This document shows, one piece after another, positions 36,201 to 44,101 of a stretch of DNA of 64,000 nt (position 1 is its first letter; each line of letters opens with the position of its first letter). The stretch is from G963662605 sp963667005 (lineage in GTDB: Bacteria > Bacteroidota > Ignavibacteria > Ignavibacteriales > Ignavibacteriaceae), in the NCBI GenBank assembly GCA_963667005.1, contig OY762937.1:2604001-2668000 (forward strand). Reading direction: 5' to 3'. The notes beneath the pieces were generated by a model. The model was given only the letters and a program-made list of their open reading frames with translations, was not told the origin of the DNA and did no database searches. The position numbers were made by a program, and so were the translations under genes.

Positions 36201-37061
36201 GTTCAGCTTTTCTACTCATCAACAGGTGATTCAACTACTTGGATAAATGCGGGAAGTGGTTTTAAATCTAGTTTTGCTGCAGATGCAAATAGCTCAGGTT
36301 TTACCTCTGCTCCGGGAGATAGCAGTCTTATTGAGAATAAGACACTCTCCGTTTCAGTGGCAGCAGGCGCGTCATTTTATCTGGCGTGGAATTATTCAGT
36401 TACCAGCGGCACAACGTTTTCAAGTGCGCAGGCATTAGGAATTGATAATGTATCAATAACCGCTTTGGATAATAATTTCCCTGTGGAATTAACAGCCTTC
36501 ACTTCGGAGGTCTCAGGCAACAATGTAGTGCTTGATTGGAATACGGCAACGGAACAGAATACTGCATATTTTGAAGTGCAAAAAACGAGTGCCGTTAACC
36601 CATGGCATACAATCGGCTTGGTGCGTGCGAACGGCTATAGCAACTCGCCTAAGAATTATAGTTTTGTTGATAAAAATCTTTCTGCCGGAGATTATAAATA
36701 CCGTCTGCGTATTGTGGATAATGATGGTTTGGTCGAGTTCAGCCCCGAAGTAGGAGCTCAGATCAATCCCGTATCGAATTATGTACTTATGCAGAATTAC
36801 CCGAATCCTTTCAATCCTACCACGGTTATCGGAATTTCACTACCGGCAGCTTCAACAATAAGGCTTGAGCTGTATTCAGCTGTAGGGGAAAAAATCGCGG
36901 ATCTGATAAACAGAACGGTTGAGGCGGGTTACATTTCTTATCAACTTAACATGAATACTTTTGGCCTGACAACCGGCACATATTTTTACAAGCTGAGCGG
37001 TAACGATAACATTAGCGGTAAGAGTTTTCATGCTGTTAAAAAACTTGTTTATATTAAATAG
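33207..37061 (+). CDS. T9SS-exported endonuclease I with five Kre9-like Ig repeats
   Basis: A 1284-residue secreted nuclease. ATG 33207 gives a signal peptide ending near VVLGQA; a TTG at 33156 is less likely. Residues about 22-275 are an endonuclease I domain of the His-Me finger group, with REHTWCQSW (His104) and DQHHLFPVQQNHTNVIRSN. From about 390 to 865 there are five ~95-residue repeats (PVGGESW, HNITW, NVKLEYTTDAG, YKVRISDAS), like the Kre9/KNH Ser/Thr-rich domain. A beta-sandwich region follows. The last ~95 residues are a T9SS sorting domain with NYPNPFNPTT and a final VKKLVYIK. It probably degrades extracellular DNA. A terminator follows. Confidence 0.88.
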   Translation: MIRFSYVTYFIIILASVVLGQADSYYSTINPDTSTFISNLETRIRSPYTTISYDQFDETNVANFASRDTVIGGTTYGVFTDVYSGENCVYTKPFAWGSTYSREHTWCQSWFPVASTSNPYYSDQHHLFPVQQNHTNVIRSNHPLGIVKTVSSSYLEAKYGTDSLGNNVYEPRDCHKGDAARALLYMAVRYNGVAGYGDWTFNYLNTSTLPSASEGPEYLATLLKWNKQDPPDKWEIDRNNYVQSIQQNRNPFVDHPEWVNYINFGDLSKISVSYSTEPSFKSSNIVVTKGANSVTVTWAKVSSGTQTPSGYILEGFRTNTYFLPIDGEVYVDKTTWSDSSAIVNLAYGTTSYTFSGVDTSKQFYFKLFPYNGTSTLRNYKTTGLADTLSLLQPVGGESWGAATTQQIIWSSIAIANVKLEYTTNGGTNWTTIIASTPASTGYYDWTVPSTISSSYKIRITDASTPSRTATSASTFSVTSSSATVTLTSPVGGENWFVGASHNITWSSAMITNIKIEYSTDSGSSWITVIASTSASTSTYSWTVPNTISSTCYVKLSDASNAAVSSMSSGTFTISASPTLTITAPVGGESWTGNTSHNITWSYVNVANVKLEYTTDAGSSWNTIIASTASSAGTYNWTVPNLASTNYKVRISDVAGNATASVSPSVFTVTAVTGTLSLTAPVGGESWVGGSSHNITWTSSNVTNVKLEYTTDAGSNWTTIIASTAASAGAYSWSVSNIASTNYKVRITDASNASVTSMSASVFTVTVSNSLTLTSPVGGESWTVATLHNISWTSSGVTNVMIEYTTNNGTNWTTVIASTSAGASLYSWTIPNTASANCKVRVSDASNSALNSISSSIFAISSSYVSPFNMSAGVTYSQNFDTLGTSATATLPYGWKVAKNTATLQTIGAYSSTNAVSTTTYAAGNSMSSTAANGIYNFGAGVSSTATDRALGGISSSSASKNVNMLLAMKNNGASAISGFTISYKVEKYRNGSNSAGFSVQLFYSSTGDSTTWINAGSGFKSSFAADANSSGFTSAPGDSSLIENKTLSVSVAAGASFYLAWNYSVTSGTTFSSAQALGIDNVSITALDNNFPVELTAFTSEVSGNNVVLDWNTATEQNTAYFEVQKTSAVNPWHTIGLVRANGYSNSPKNYSFVDKNLSAGDYKYRLRIVDNDGLVEFSPEVGAQINPVSNYVLMQNYPNPFNPTTVIGISLPAASTIRLELYSAVGEKIADLINRTVEAGYISYQLNMNTFGLTTGTYFYKLSGNDNISGKSFHAVKKLVYIK
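34374..35800 (+). repeat. Five tandem ~285-bp repeats inside the endonuclease gene
   Basis: Five tandem coding repeats of about 95 codons each start with a PVGGE(S/N)W box, at about 34381, 34672, 34957, 35242 and 35530. They are clearly related but diverged. Repeats 3 and 4 are the most alike, suggesting the latest duplication. Confidence 0.85.
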
Positions 37062-37083
37062 CATTTAAATTTTATTATCATGT

Positions 37084-37119
37084 AACGGAGTGTGGTTGGT
37101 TTCATACTCCGTTTTTTTT
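37084..37119 (+). terminator. Rho-independent terminator after the endonuclease gene
   Basis: An AACGGAGT stem at 37084-37091 pairs with ACTCCGTT at 37106-37113 and runs into a T-tract. It lies 22 bases after the endonuclease stop and before the ATG of the HAD gene. Confidence 0.88.
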
Positions 37120-37134
37120 CGAATTTGGATACTT

Positions 37135-37782
37135 ATGAAAATTACCGATTATAAACATATCCTTTGGGATTGGAACGGCACATTGCTGAATGATCTTGAG
37201 TTAAGTGTTGAACTCATTAATAATGTACTGCACAAACGCGGATTGCCTACTTTAACGGTAGAGCAATATCGTGAGATTTTCACTTTCCCGGTAAAAGAAT
37301 ACTATGCGAAAACCGGATTGGATTTCGAAAAAGAATCTTTTGAGATAGTTGGTAAGGAATGGATGGACGGGTATGAGTCAAGAAAACACGAATGCGGTTT
37401 ATCAACTTGTGCCGAAGATGTACTTCGGTTAATTCAAACAAAAGGAATTCCCCAATCAATTTTGTCCGCCTACTCACAAAAGTCTTTAGAGGAAATTGTA
37501 ACGAAATTCGGACTACAGCAGTACTTTTCTCGATTAGTTGGATTGGATCATATTTACGCTACAAGTAAAGTGGAATTAGGCAAAGCATTAATTGCAGATT
37601 TGAAATTACAAAAAGGCCAAGTCTTGTTAATCGGAGATACACTTCATGATTTCGAAGTTGCATGCGAAATAGGCGCTGATGCCGTGTTGATTGCCGGAGG
37701 GCACCAGGATAAAGCCCGTCTGCTGGCAACAAAGTCACCGGTTTTTAATACTATGGAAGAATTCTATATTAGTGTAAGATGA
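37135..37782 (+). CDS. HAD-superfamily hydrolase, phosphoglycolate phosphatase-like
   Basis: A 215-residue HAD protein with a helical cap. ATG 37135 gives the normal N-terminus; the frame extends upstream through the terminator to 37090, which is unlikely to be translated. Motif I is WDWNGTLLND, where the second aspartate of DxD is asparagine. Motif II is the serine of ILSAYS. Motif IV is LLIGDTLHDFEVA. The N variant removes the usual general acid/base, although it occurs in a recognisable subset of HAD proteins. Substrate and activity are uncertain. Confidence 0.78.
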   Translation: MKITDYKHILWDWNGTLLNDLELSVELINNVLHKRGLPTLTVEQYREIFTFPVKEYYAKTGLDFEKESFEIVGKEWMDGYESRKHECGLSTCAEDVLRLIQTKGIPQSILSAYSQKSLEEIVTKFGLQQYFSRLVGLDHIYATSKVELGKALIADLKLQKGQVLLIGDTLHDFEVACEIGADAVLIAGGHQDKARLLATKSPVFNTMEEFYISVR

Positions 37783-37786
37783 ATCC

Positions 37787-38659
37787 TTAGGATATAATCG
37801 TACCGGCTTCTTTCTCGATAACCTTTGCTATTGCTATATAATCTTCTTTCCCTAGGCCCATAGATACAGCATTATCCAACACAGTTTTGGCTGACTTTGC
37901 GATATAAGCAGGGGAGTGCAGCTTCTCTGCTTCATTAATCATCAAATTTACATCCTTTAAAAGATTTTCCACAAAAAATCTGGGAGTGAAATTACGTTCC
38001 ACTATGCTTGTCCCTTTTGTCTGGAACATTGGGGCATTCAGTGCTGAGTGTTTCAGAATATCCAGTATACTTTCTGCACCAACACCGGTTTTTGTAGCAA
38101 GCATGAGTCCCTGTATAAGAGTCATAGCCATACCGGCAATAAACGAATTCATTATCAGTTTTGTATACGTGGCCTGCTCGGCTTTATCAAAATACCACAA
38201 TGTTTCACCAAAGGCTTTCAAAACGGGAGTTATGCTTTCAGATACGACTTTATTTCCGCCTACAAAGAGCAGCAAGGTTCCGGATTCAGCCTGTGGATAG
38301 CTGCCAAGAACCGGGCAGTGAATAAATACTTTGTTATGTTCCTTATATACACTCTCAAGCTGAGCAGTAAGTGTAGCCGAAACTGTGCTGCAATCAACAT
38401 GAATTCCATCAGCCGGTAAATTTGCTACGATGTCTTTGCTGATGACTGAAAGTGCGTCATCGTTAGATACCATACTGAAAACTAATTGACAATTCTTTGA
38501 TAATTCAGCCGGAGAATCATAAGCTTTAGCACCCATCTCCAGAAGAGGTTTAGCTTTCTCCCACGTCCTGTTAAAGATTGCAATCTTATGTTGAGCGCCC
38601 AATAAGCGTTTAGCCATAGGGAATCCCATTATACCCGTACCGATAAATCCTATTTCCAT
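37787..38659 (-). CDS. Beta-hydroxyacid dehydrogenase (3-hydroxyisobutyrate dehydrogenase family)
   Basis: A 290-residue NAD(P)-dependent dehydrogenase started at ATG 38659; the frame runs further upstream but adds a non-conserved lead. The Rossmann motif is IGFIGTGIMGFPMAKRLL. The substrate motif is VDCSTVSATLTAQL, followed by CPVLGSYPQAESGTLLLFVGG. The catalytic lysine is in KLIMNSFIAG. The family covers 3-hydroxyisobutyrate, tartronate semialdehyde, succinate semialdehyde and glyoxylate reductases. The substrate cannot be assigned. It sits at the edge of the polysaccharide region but is on the opposite strand, so a link to uronate metabolism is only speculative. Confidence 0.87.
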   Translation of the reverse strand: MEIGFIGTGIMGFPMAKRLLGAQHKIAIFNRTWEKAKPLLEMGAKAYDSPAELSKNCQLVFSMVSNDDALSVISKDIVANLPADGIHVDCSTVSATLTAQLESVYKEHNKVFIHCPVLGSYPQAESGTLLLFVGGNKVVSESITPVLKAFGETLWYFDKAEQATYTKLIMNSFIAGMAMTLIQGLMLATKTGVGAESILDILKHSALNAPMFQTKGTSIVERNFTPRFFVENLLKDVNLMINEAEKLHSPAYIAKSAKTVLDNAVSMGLGKEDYIAIAKVIEKEAGTIIS

Positions 38660-38860
38660 ATTACAGTAAATACTATTAAATAAGTAATGATTGATTAAGT
38701 TAAATTTAAAACATGTTGTGAAATTAACAATAAAAAGCCGAAAAACTTTTAGTTTCATTATAATATCGAGACATAACCTGCAATGTGGTTTGAACATTAT
38801 TCCATTTTATGGTAAATTAAAAGTGTTTCTTGGAAACAGACTATAATCATGGAGCCACAA

Positions 38861-40552
38861 ATGAAATTTGTTGATTATTTTAAATTTTTATTGATCACTA
38901 TCGCCCCAATTGTCTTAACACTGAATACATTCGCTCAAATACCGGCATTTCCCGGGGCTGAAGGTTATGCCGCGAACATAACTGGTGGCAGAGGAGGAGT
39001 CGTATTTGAGGTTACAACTCTCGATGATGATGTGACGAATCCACCGGTTGGCAGTTTACGTGCGGCGTTGAAAGATACGACAACACAACCCAGAACTATT
39101 GTTTTCAGGGTAGGCGGCGTAATTGATCTGAAAGGCAGGCTTGATGTCGGTTGTTCTAATGTAACAATCGCGGGACAGACTGCTCCCGGTGATGGTATCT
39201 GCCTTAAGCGCTATCCGATGAAAGTATACGGTAAAAATATCATCATCAGATTCTTGAGATTCAGACCGACCGACATAACCGGGACCAATAGTCCTGCTAT
39301 CTATGGTATAGATGTTGAAAACGCATACTATGTTATAGTAGATCATTGTTCATTGAGCTGGTCAATTGAAGAAGTCTGTACACTTTATGATAATCACTAT
39401 ACAACCCTTCAATGGTGTTTAATTTCTGAGGGACTACGAAATTCATTTAACGGCAAGGGCGCACATGGATACGCGGGTGTTTTCGGTGGCCAGTATGCAA
39501 CCTATCATCATAATCTCATGGCTTGCTGTGACAGCCGTAACCCACGATTTAACGGCGCACGTGCTCATGATACGATGCAGGTGGTTGATTACCGGAATAA
39601 TGTTATTTATAATTGGGGCTCCAACCCTGCTTATGGCGGCGAAATCGAAATTGCCAACGGTAAATCATATATTAATATGATAAATAATTACTACAAACCA
39701 GGTAATGCAAGTACGAACAGATCCCGAATAATCCAGCCATACGGAGCAGATACGACTAAAACAGGTAAATGGTATATCAATGGAAATTACACTGGTGGCT
39801 CAGCTTCCGTAACTGCCGACAATTGGAGCAATCCCGGAGTTTCACCGAAAACTTCAGGCATTCCCTTAACTGCTTTAAAGTCGGATACCGTGTTTGTTTG
39901 TCCTTCAGTTACAACAACTTCAGCAGAAATTGCATTCAATGATGTTCTATCTAAAGTAGGCGCTACCTTGCCGAAAAGAGATTCTGTGGATGAAAGGATA
40001 TTGAAAGACGTCCTCAACGGAACTACCTCCTTGGGTCAAAACGGAATGGTTGATACATTTTATAACCGCTATACTTATCCCACATACGCATCAGGAAATC
40101 CCACGATGGATTCAGACCATGATGGGATGTCTAACAGCTGGGAGATATCGAAAGGGTTAAATCCTGACGACCCAAGCGATAGAAATGGTGATTATGACAA
40201 AACAGGTTATACAAATCTTGAAAAATATTTGAACGAATTGGTAGCAACAAACGGCTTATCCGATGACCAATCCAATTCGATGAAAAAATACGAATTCAAA
40301 TTATATAGTAATTACCCTAATCCATTTAATCCTTCTACGACGATCAAATTTGAAATCGCGAGAGCAGGGCATGTTACTCTTAAAGTTTATGATGTGTTAG
40401 GGAAGGAAGTCCGGGCATTGGTTGATGAATTTAAAGAGGCCGGAGCCTATGATGTGATGTTTACAATGAATAATTTGCCGAGCGGAGTTTACTTTTACAG
40501 GATGAATTCCGGAACGGGCAGTGAAGTCAAAAAAATGCTTCTTATGAAGTAA
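38861..40552 (+). CDS. Pectate-lyase-like (PL1-type) secreted polysaccharide lyase with T9SS tail
   Basis: A 563-residue secreted protein. ATG 38861 is preferred over ATG 38849 because a GGAG box sits 6 bases before it. A signal peptide ends near TFAQIP. The catalytic part begins AFPGAEGYAANITGGRGG and shows right-handed beta-helix features, VTIAGQTAPGDGI, IIIRFLRFRP, VIVDHCSLSWS and HHNLMACCDSRNPRF, like pectate-lyase family 1 relatives. Acidic DHDGMSNSWE and DKTGYTNLEKYLNEL follow. The last ~85 residues are a T9SS sorting domain (NYPNPFNPSTTIKFEI). It probably cleaves uronate polymers outside the cell. A terminator follows. Confidence 0.88.
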   Translation: MKFVDYFKFLLITIAPIVLTLNTFAQIPAFPGAEGYAANITGGRGGVVFEVTTLDDDVTNPPVGSLRAALKDTTTQPRTIVFRVGGVIDLKGRLDVGCSNVTIAGQTAPGDGICLKRYPMKVYGKNIIIRFLRFRPTDITGTNSPAIYGIDVENAYYVIVDHCSLSWSIEEVCTLYDNHYTTLQWCLISEGLRNSFNGKGAHGYAGVFGGQYATYHHNLMACCDSRNPRFNGARAHDTMQVVDYRNNVIYNWGSNPAYGGEIEIANGKSYINMINNYYKPGNASTNRSRIIQPYGADTTKTGKWYINGNYTGGSASVTADNWSNPGVSPKTSGIPLTALKSDTVFVCPSVTTTSAEIAFNDVLSKVGATLPKRDSVDERILKDVLNGTTSLGQNGMVDTFYNRYTYPTYASGNPTMDSDHDGMSNSWEISKGLNPDDPSDRNGDYDKTGYTNLEKYLNELVATNGLSDDQSNSMKKYEFKLYSNYPNPFNPSTTIKFEIARAGHVTLKVYDVLGKEVRALVDEFKEAGAYDVMFTMNNLPSGVYFYRMNSGTGSEVKKMLLMK

Positions 40553-41210
40553 TTAGACTCTAAGAACTTTTAACCCCGCTTAAGGCGGGGTTTTTTATTT
40601 TCGCAATAGCTCCTCTCCCGGCTGATGACACATCAAAACTGCGCACTTCGAGCTCAGAAACTACAGAGTACACATATTAATCGCAATTGTGCGCACATGA
40701 AATATTGCTATCAATAAAATGATCAACTGCTTCCCGAAATTCCGGACTCATGAACTTGGAGGTGATGGATATAAGACGTATTCCTGAATTAACCTGGAAA
40801 AACTGGCTTTTGTAAAAAAAAGCCTAAATAAGTGGTAACGAGCCTCAGATTTTGTATGCATTTTTGTGAAAGACGCAGGTAAAAACCTTATAAATACGAC
40901 AAAAAGGCACTTTTAGCAGTTCTTTTTTGTTTAAATTGTTAGCTAACCGTTGACCATAGATGAATACGTAAATTTTCTAAATTTATTTTGATAATTTAAA
41001 AATAGTATTATATATTATGAATGATGTATTACAAGTTTTTGACAACTGCCGACCCGAGGCTTCATTAACTTTTTTTACGTCACGGATGTGGTTTTTTGAT
41101 TCTATTTGGTTCACCGACCCATTAACGGGGGTGGTGAAGCGAAGCATTCAAAACATTCAGGAAACACATAGCTTTAAATTTTACAACAACCATAAATTAA
41201 AGGATTGGCG
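40553..41210. other. 658-bp gene-free region upstream of the TonB receptor operon
   Basis: Apart from the terminator at 40572-40598, I find no supported gene here. A 75-codon frame at 41017-41244 lacks a ribosome-binding site and overlaps the receptor start, so it is not annotated. The AT-rich part from about 40920 to 41030 is the likely promoter region of the receptor operon. The rest could be a long 5' leader, an unrecognised small RNA, or decayed sequence. Confidence 0.6.
40572..40598 (+). terminator. Rho-independent terminator after the pectate-lyase-like gene
   Basis: An 8-bp stem AACCCCGC/GCGGGGTT with loop TTAAG is followed by a T-run. It lies 19 bases after the stop. Confidence 0.92.
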
Positions 41211-44090
41211 ATGGCTATCCGTCGTAATTTCCGGACCTCTTTAATTTGTATTTTACTTCTTGTTAACGGCCTTATATTCGCGGGGGAAACCGGTAAGATC
41301 TCCGGGAAGGTGATTGAGGCAGCTACAAAACAACCATCATTCGGAGCGAATGTGGTAATCGTTTCACGATTGGTTGATGGACAAGAAGAAAACATATCAA
41401 AGCAGCACGGCGCAACCACAGACATCAACGGTAACTATTTCATCCTCAACATCCCTCCCGGCACCTACACAGTTAAATGCTCCTATATCGGTTTCAAAGA
41501 CGAAATAATGACTAATGTAAAAGTGACAATTGATAAAACAACAAAAGTTGATTTTAGCCTTGTTGCCGGTGGACATACAACAAGTGAAGTTGTAGTAACT
41601 GCATTTAACGACAAAAAAGTTGAAGTTGATTTGACTGCCACAAAACAGACGTATGAAGTGGAAAAAGTCAGAGAATTAGCCGGTATTGAAGATATTGGTG
41701 ATATCTTAACCCTTCAGCCTGATATTATTGACGACCACTTCCGCGGCGGTAGAGTAGGGCAATCTGCTTATTTAATGGGCGGTACGTCCATAGTTAACCC
41801 CTTGAGCAATCAACGTGCATTTAGCCCTATCGTAAGCGGTTTAAAAACTGTAGAAGTTTTGACAAGTGGCTTTTCTGCTGAATACGGTAATGCTCAATCC
41901 GGTGTCATCAACATGGTGCCAAGAGAAGGCGGCGAAAAATGGAAAACATCTCTTGATATTTCCGGTACTTTACCGGGTTATAAAACATGGGGTGGAAGTC
42001 CATACAGCACAAACAATTTGCAATTTTATAACTTGTTAAAGAATGTGGATGAGTGGCTTAATGAAAACAAAGTAACTCCCGGAAAATATTTGTGGGACAA
42101 TGGTTACGGATTTTCGAATTACATGCCGTCAGACGGTTCATTTTCGCATGCGGATTCGCTCCGTGTGGCAAGTATCAGCAGAGCGAATTGGCTGCAATCA
42201 ATCCGCGATGTCGGTTTGGAATACGACAACACGGTAGATTCCAGATTCGATCTTACTCTGAGCGGTCCAATCAGTGATAATGTTAAAATTTTCTTTGTTG
42301 GACGTCAGAGAACAACCTATGCAATCGTTCCCACCACAGAGCCGAATCTGTATCGCCAAATGATGGCCAATATCACCGTTCAGCCTACAAACGATGATAA
42401 AATAGGACTCCGTCTGACATGGGATAATTCATTTGAAAATTCATTCAGCAGTTCAAACTGGCTGCGGTATCTGTTTAACAGAACATTGACGATGAATAAA
42501 CTTTACCAGAGCAATATTCAACTTGGTTTGGATTGGAGCAGAGTTCTTAATGCGGCTAATGTATTTAACCTGAAGCTCAATTATTTAAATTTACGTTCCA
42601 GCAACAAACTTGAATTATTGACGGACGACCAGTTTCAGGACGTGTACACTACTCAGTCTAACTGGTATAACTATTACGGGCCCTCGAACCATCAAATCGG
42701 TTCATTCGCATCCAACAGAGGACTTGATATAGTCCAAACATATGATATGCACGCGAATATCGTATCTCAGGTGAACACGAATAACTTGTTAAAAGCCGGA
42801 TTCCAATATACATACAATAACCTTAACGTAGATAGAGATATGAGCATAACCAATGCCGCTTCGTATCGCAAAGTTAAGTTTAACGTATTTCCGTACGAAG
42901 GCGGACTGTACGCACAGGACAAATTGGAATTTGAAGGATTCATAGCAAACGTCGGTCTCCGTCTTGATTATTATGATATGAATACAAGTTATTATTCCGA
43001 TCTGTTTTCACCATTGCGTAATCCGTATTATGATGAATCCAAACCAATTGGTGAAAAGGGTTCCTATTATGATGCCTCACTCGCTTTGAAAACAAAGACG
43101 AAATTATATACAAGATTACAGCCGAGAGTCGGTTTTTCATTCCCGGTATCGGAAAGCTCAGTATTTCACGTCAACTACGGAACATTCACTCAAAGACCAT
43201 CTTACGAGCAGATTTTCTATAATCAAGTCAACAAGTATGGTGATATTCAGATCTTGGGTAATCCGAGGTTGAAACCAGAAAACACAAAAATGTACGATAT
43301 TGGTATCGTAAACGCATTTCCGGGTGGATTTAAACTTGATGTTTCCGCTTATTACAAAGACATTAAGGACCTTGTAGATGCTGCGTATTATGTGGATAGA
43401 CTGCAACAGGTTTATCAAACATACACGAACCGTGATTATTCCGATGTTAAGGGCTTTTTTATAACCATTGAAAATAATGATGAAAATCTCGACCTGTTCG
43501 TCAGATACAATTATGAATCTGCAACAGGAAAAGCAGCTACATCATTGGATGCACCGGTGACATACTTCGAAAATCCTGCTGAAGGAACTGCATCTGTAAA
43601 ATTACCGGATCCACAAGATATTTTTATGAATTATGATCGTACTCATAAATTAACTTCGAACATACGATACAAGTTCAACAATGATGAGGGACCGGAAGTT
43701 GGCGGAATATTACCGCTTGAAAATACGAGTTTCAGTGTAACATTCAGTCTTTACTCAGGAAGGCCATATACTTGGGATGTAAACGGAGAAGGTTTGAAAT
43801 ACAACAAACGTACACCAACCGAAAAAGAACTTCGTGCAAGAATCCAGAAAGCCTTCAAGTTCGGGTCAACATCAGTAAATATTTATGCTGAAGGACTGAA
43901 TCTCTTGAACGGAAAAGTGTATAACTACGGAGCTGTATTTGACAATACTGTCAATACACCTCGTTGGGAATACGATCAGAGGAGTATTGACACATATACT
44001 TATTATGAACCTTATACTACGAGCCAGTCAGTATACATCTATTCTAATCAACCACGCAATTTCCGCTTTGGCGTGATTGTTAATTTCTAA
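41211..44090 (+). CDS. TonB-dependent receptor with carboxypeptidase-regulatory-like N-domain
   Basis: A 959-residue outer-membrane receptor. ATG 41211 has an AAGGA box; a TTG two codons earlier is less likely. A signal peptide (LICILLLVNGLIFA) is followed by a CarboxypepD_reg-like domain (ISGKVIEAATKQPSFGANV, then TDINGNYFILNIPPGTY). The plug has YLMGGTSIVNP and FSAEYGNAQSGVINMVPREGG. A long barrel ends in FRFGVIVNF. It probably imports oligosaccharides from lyase action, powered by TonB. No SusD gene is adjacent. Instead the next genes, 11-32 bases apart, encode a T9SS-tailed protein, two barrels and another T9SS protein. Confidence 0.9.
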   Translation: MAIRRNFRTSLICILLLVNGLIFAGETGKISGKVIEAATKQPSFGANVVIVSRLVDGQEENISKQHGATTDINGNYFILNIPPGTYTVKCSYIGFKDEIMTNVKVTIDKTTKVDFSLVAGGHTTSEVVVTAFNDKKVEVDLTATKQTYEVEKVRELAGIEDIGDILTLQPDIIDDHFRGGRVGQSAYLMGGTSIVNPLSNQRAFSPIVSGLKTVEVLTSGFSAEYGNAQSGVINMVPREGGEKWKTSLDISGTLPGYKTWGGSPYSTNNLQFYNLLKNVDEWLNENKVTPGKYLWDNGYGFSNYMPSDGSFSHADSLRVASISRANWLQSIRDVGLEYDNTVDSRFDLTLSGPISDNVKIFFVGRQRTTYAIVPTTEPNLYRQMMANITVQPTNDDKIGLRLTWDNSFENSFSSSNWLRYLFNRTLTMNKLYQSNIQLGLDWSRVLNAANVFNLKLNYLNLRSSNKLELLTDDQFQDVYTTQSNWYNYYGPSNHQIGSFASNRGLDIVQTYDMHANIVSQVNTNNLLKAGFQYTYNNLNVDRDMSITNAASYRKVKFNVFPYEGGLYAQDKLEFEGFIANVGLRLDYYDMNTSYYSDLFSPLRNPYYDESKPIGEKGSYYDASLALKTKTKLYTRLQPRVGFSFPVSESSVFHVNYGTFTQRPSYEQIFYNQVNKYGDIQILGNPRLKPENTKMYDIGIVNAFPGGFKLDVSAYYKDIKDLVDAAYYVDRLQQVYQTYTNRDYSDVKGFFITIENNDENLDLFVRYNYESATGKAATSLDAPVTYFENPAEGTASVKLPDPQDIFMNYDRTHKLTSNIRYKFNNDEGPEVGGILPLENTSFSVTFSLYSGRPYTWDVNGEGLKYNKRTPTEKELRARIQKAFKFGSTSVNIYAEGLNLLNGKVYNYGAVFDNTVNTPRWEYDQRSIDTYTYYEPYTTSQSVYIYSNQPRNFRFGVIVNF

Positions 44091-44101
44091 GAGTATGAAA
44101 T

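Noticed and set aside
37090..37134. Upstream extension of the HAD gene
   Set aside because: It would be translated from inside the terminator hairpin of the previous gene, and the conserved N-terminus begins at the ATG at 37135.
41017..41244. 75-codon frame upstream of the TonB receptor
   Set aside because: No ribosome-binding site, no recognisable domain, and it overlaps the well-supported receptor start.
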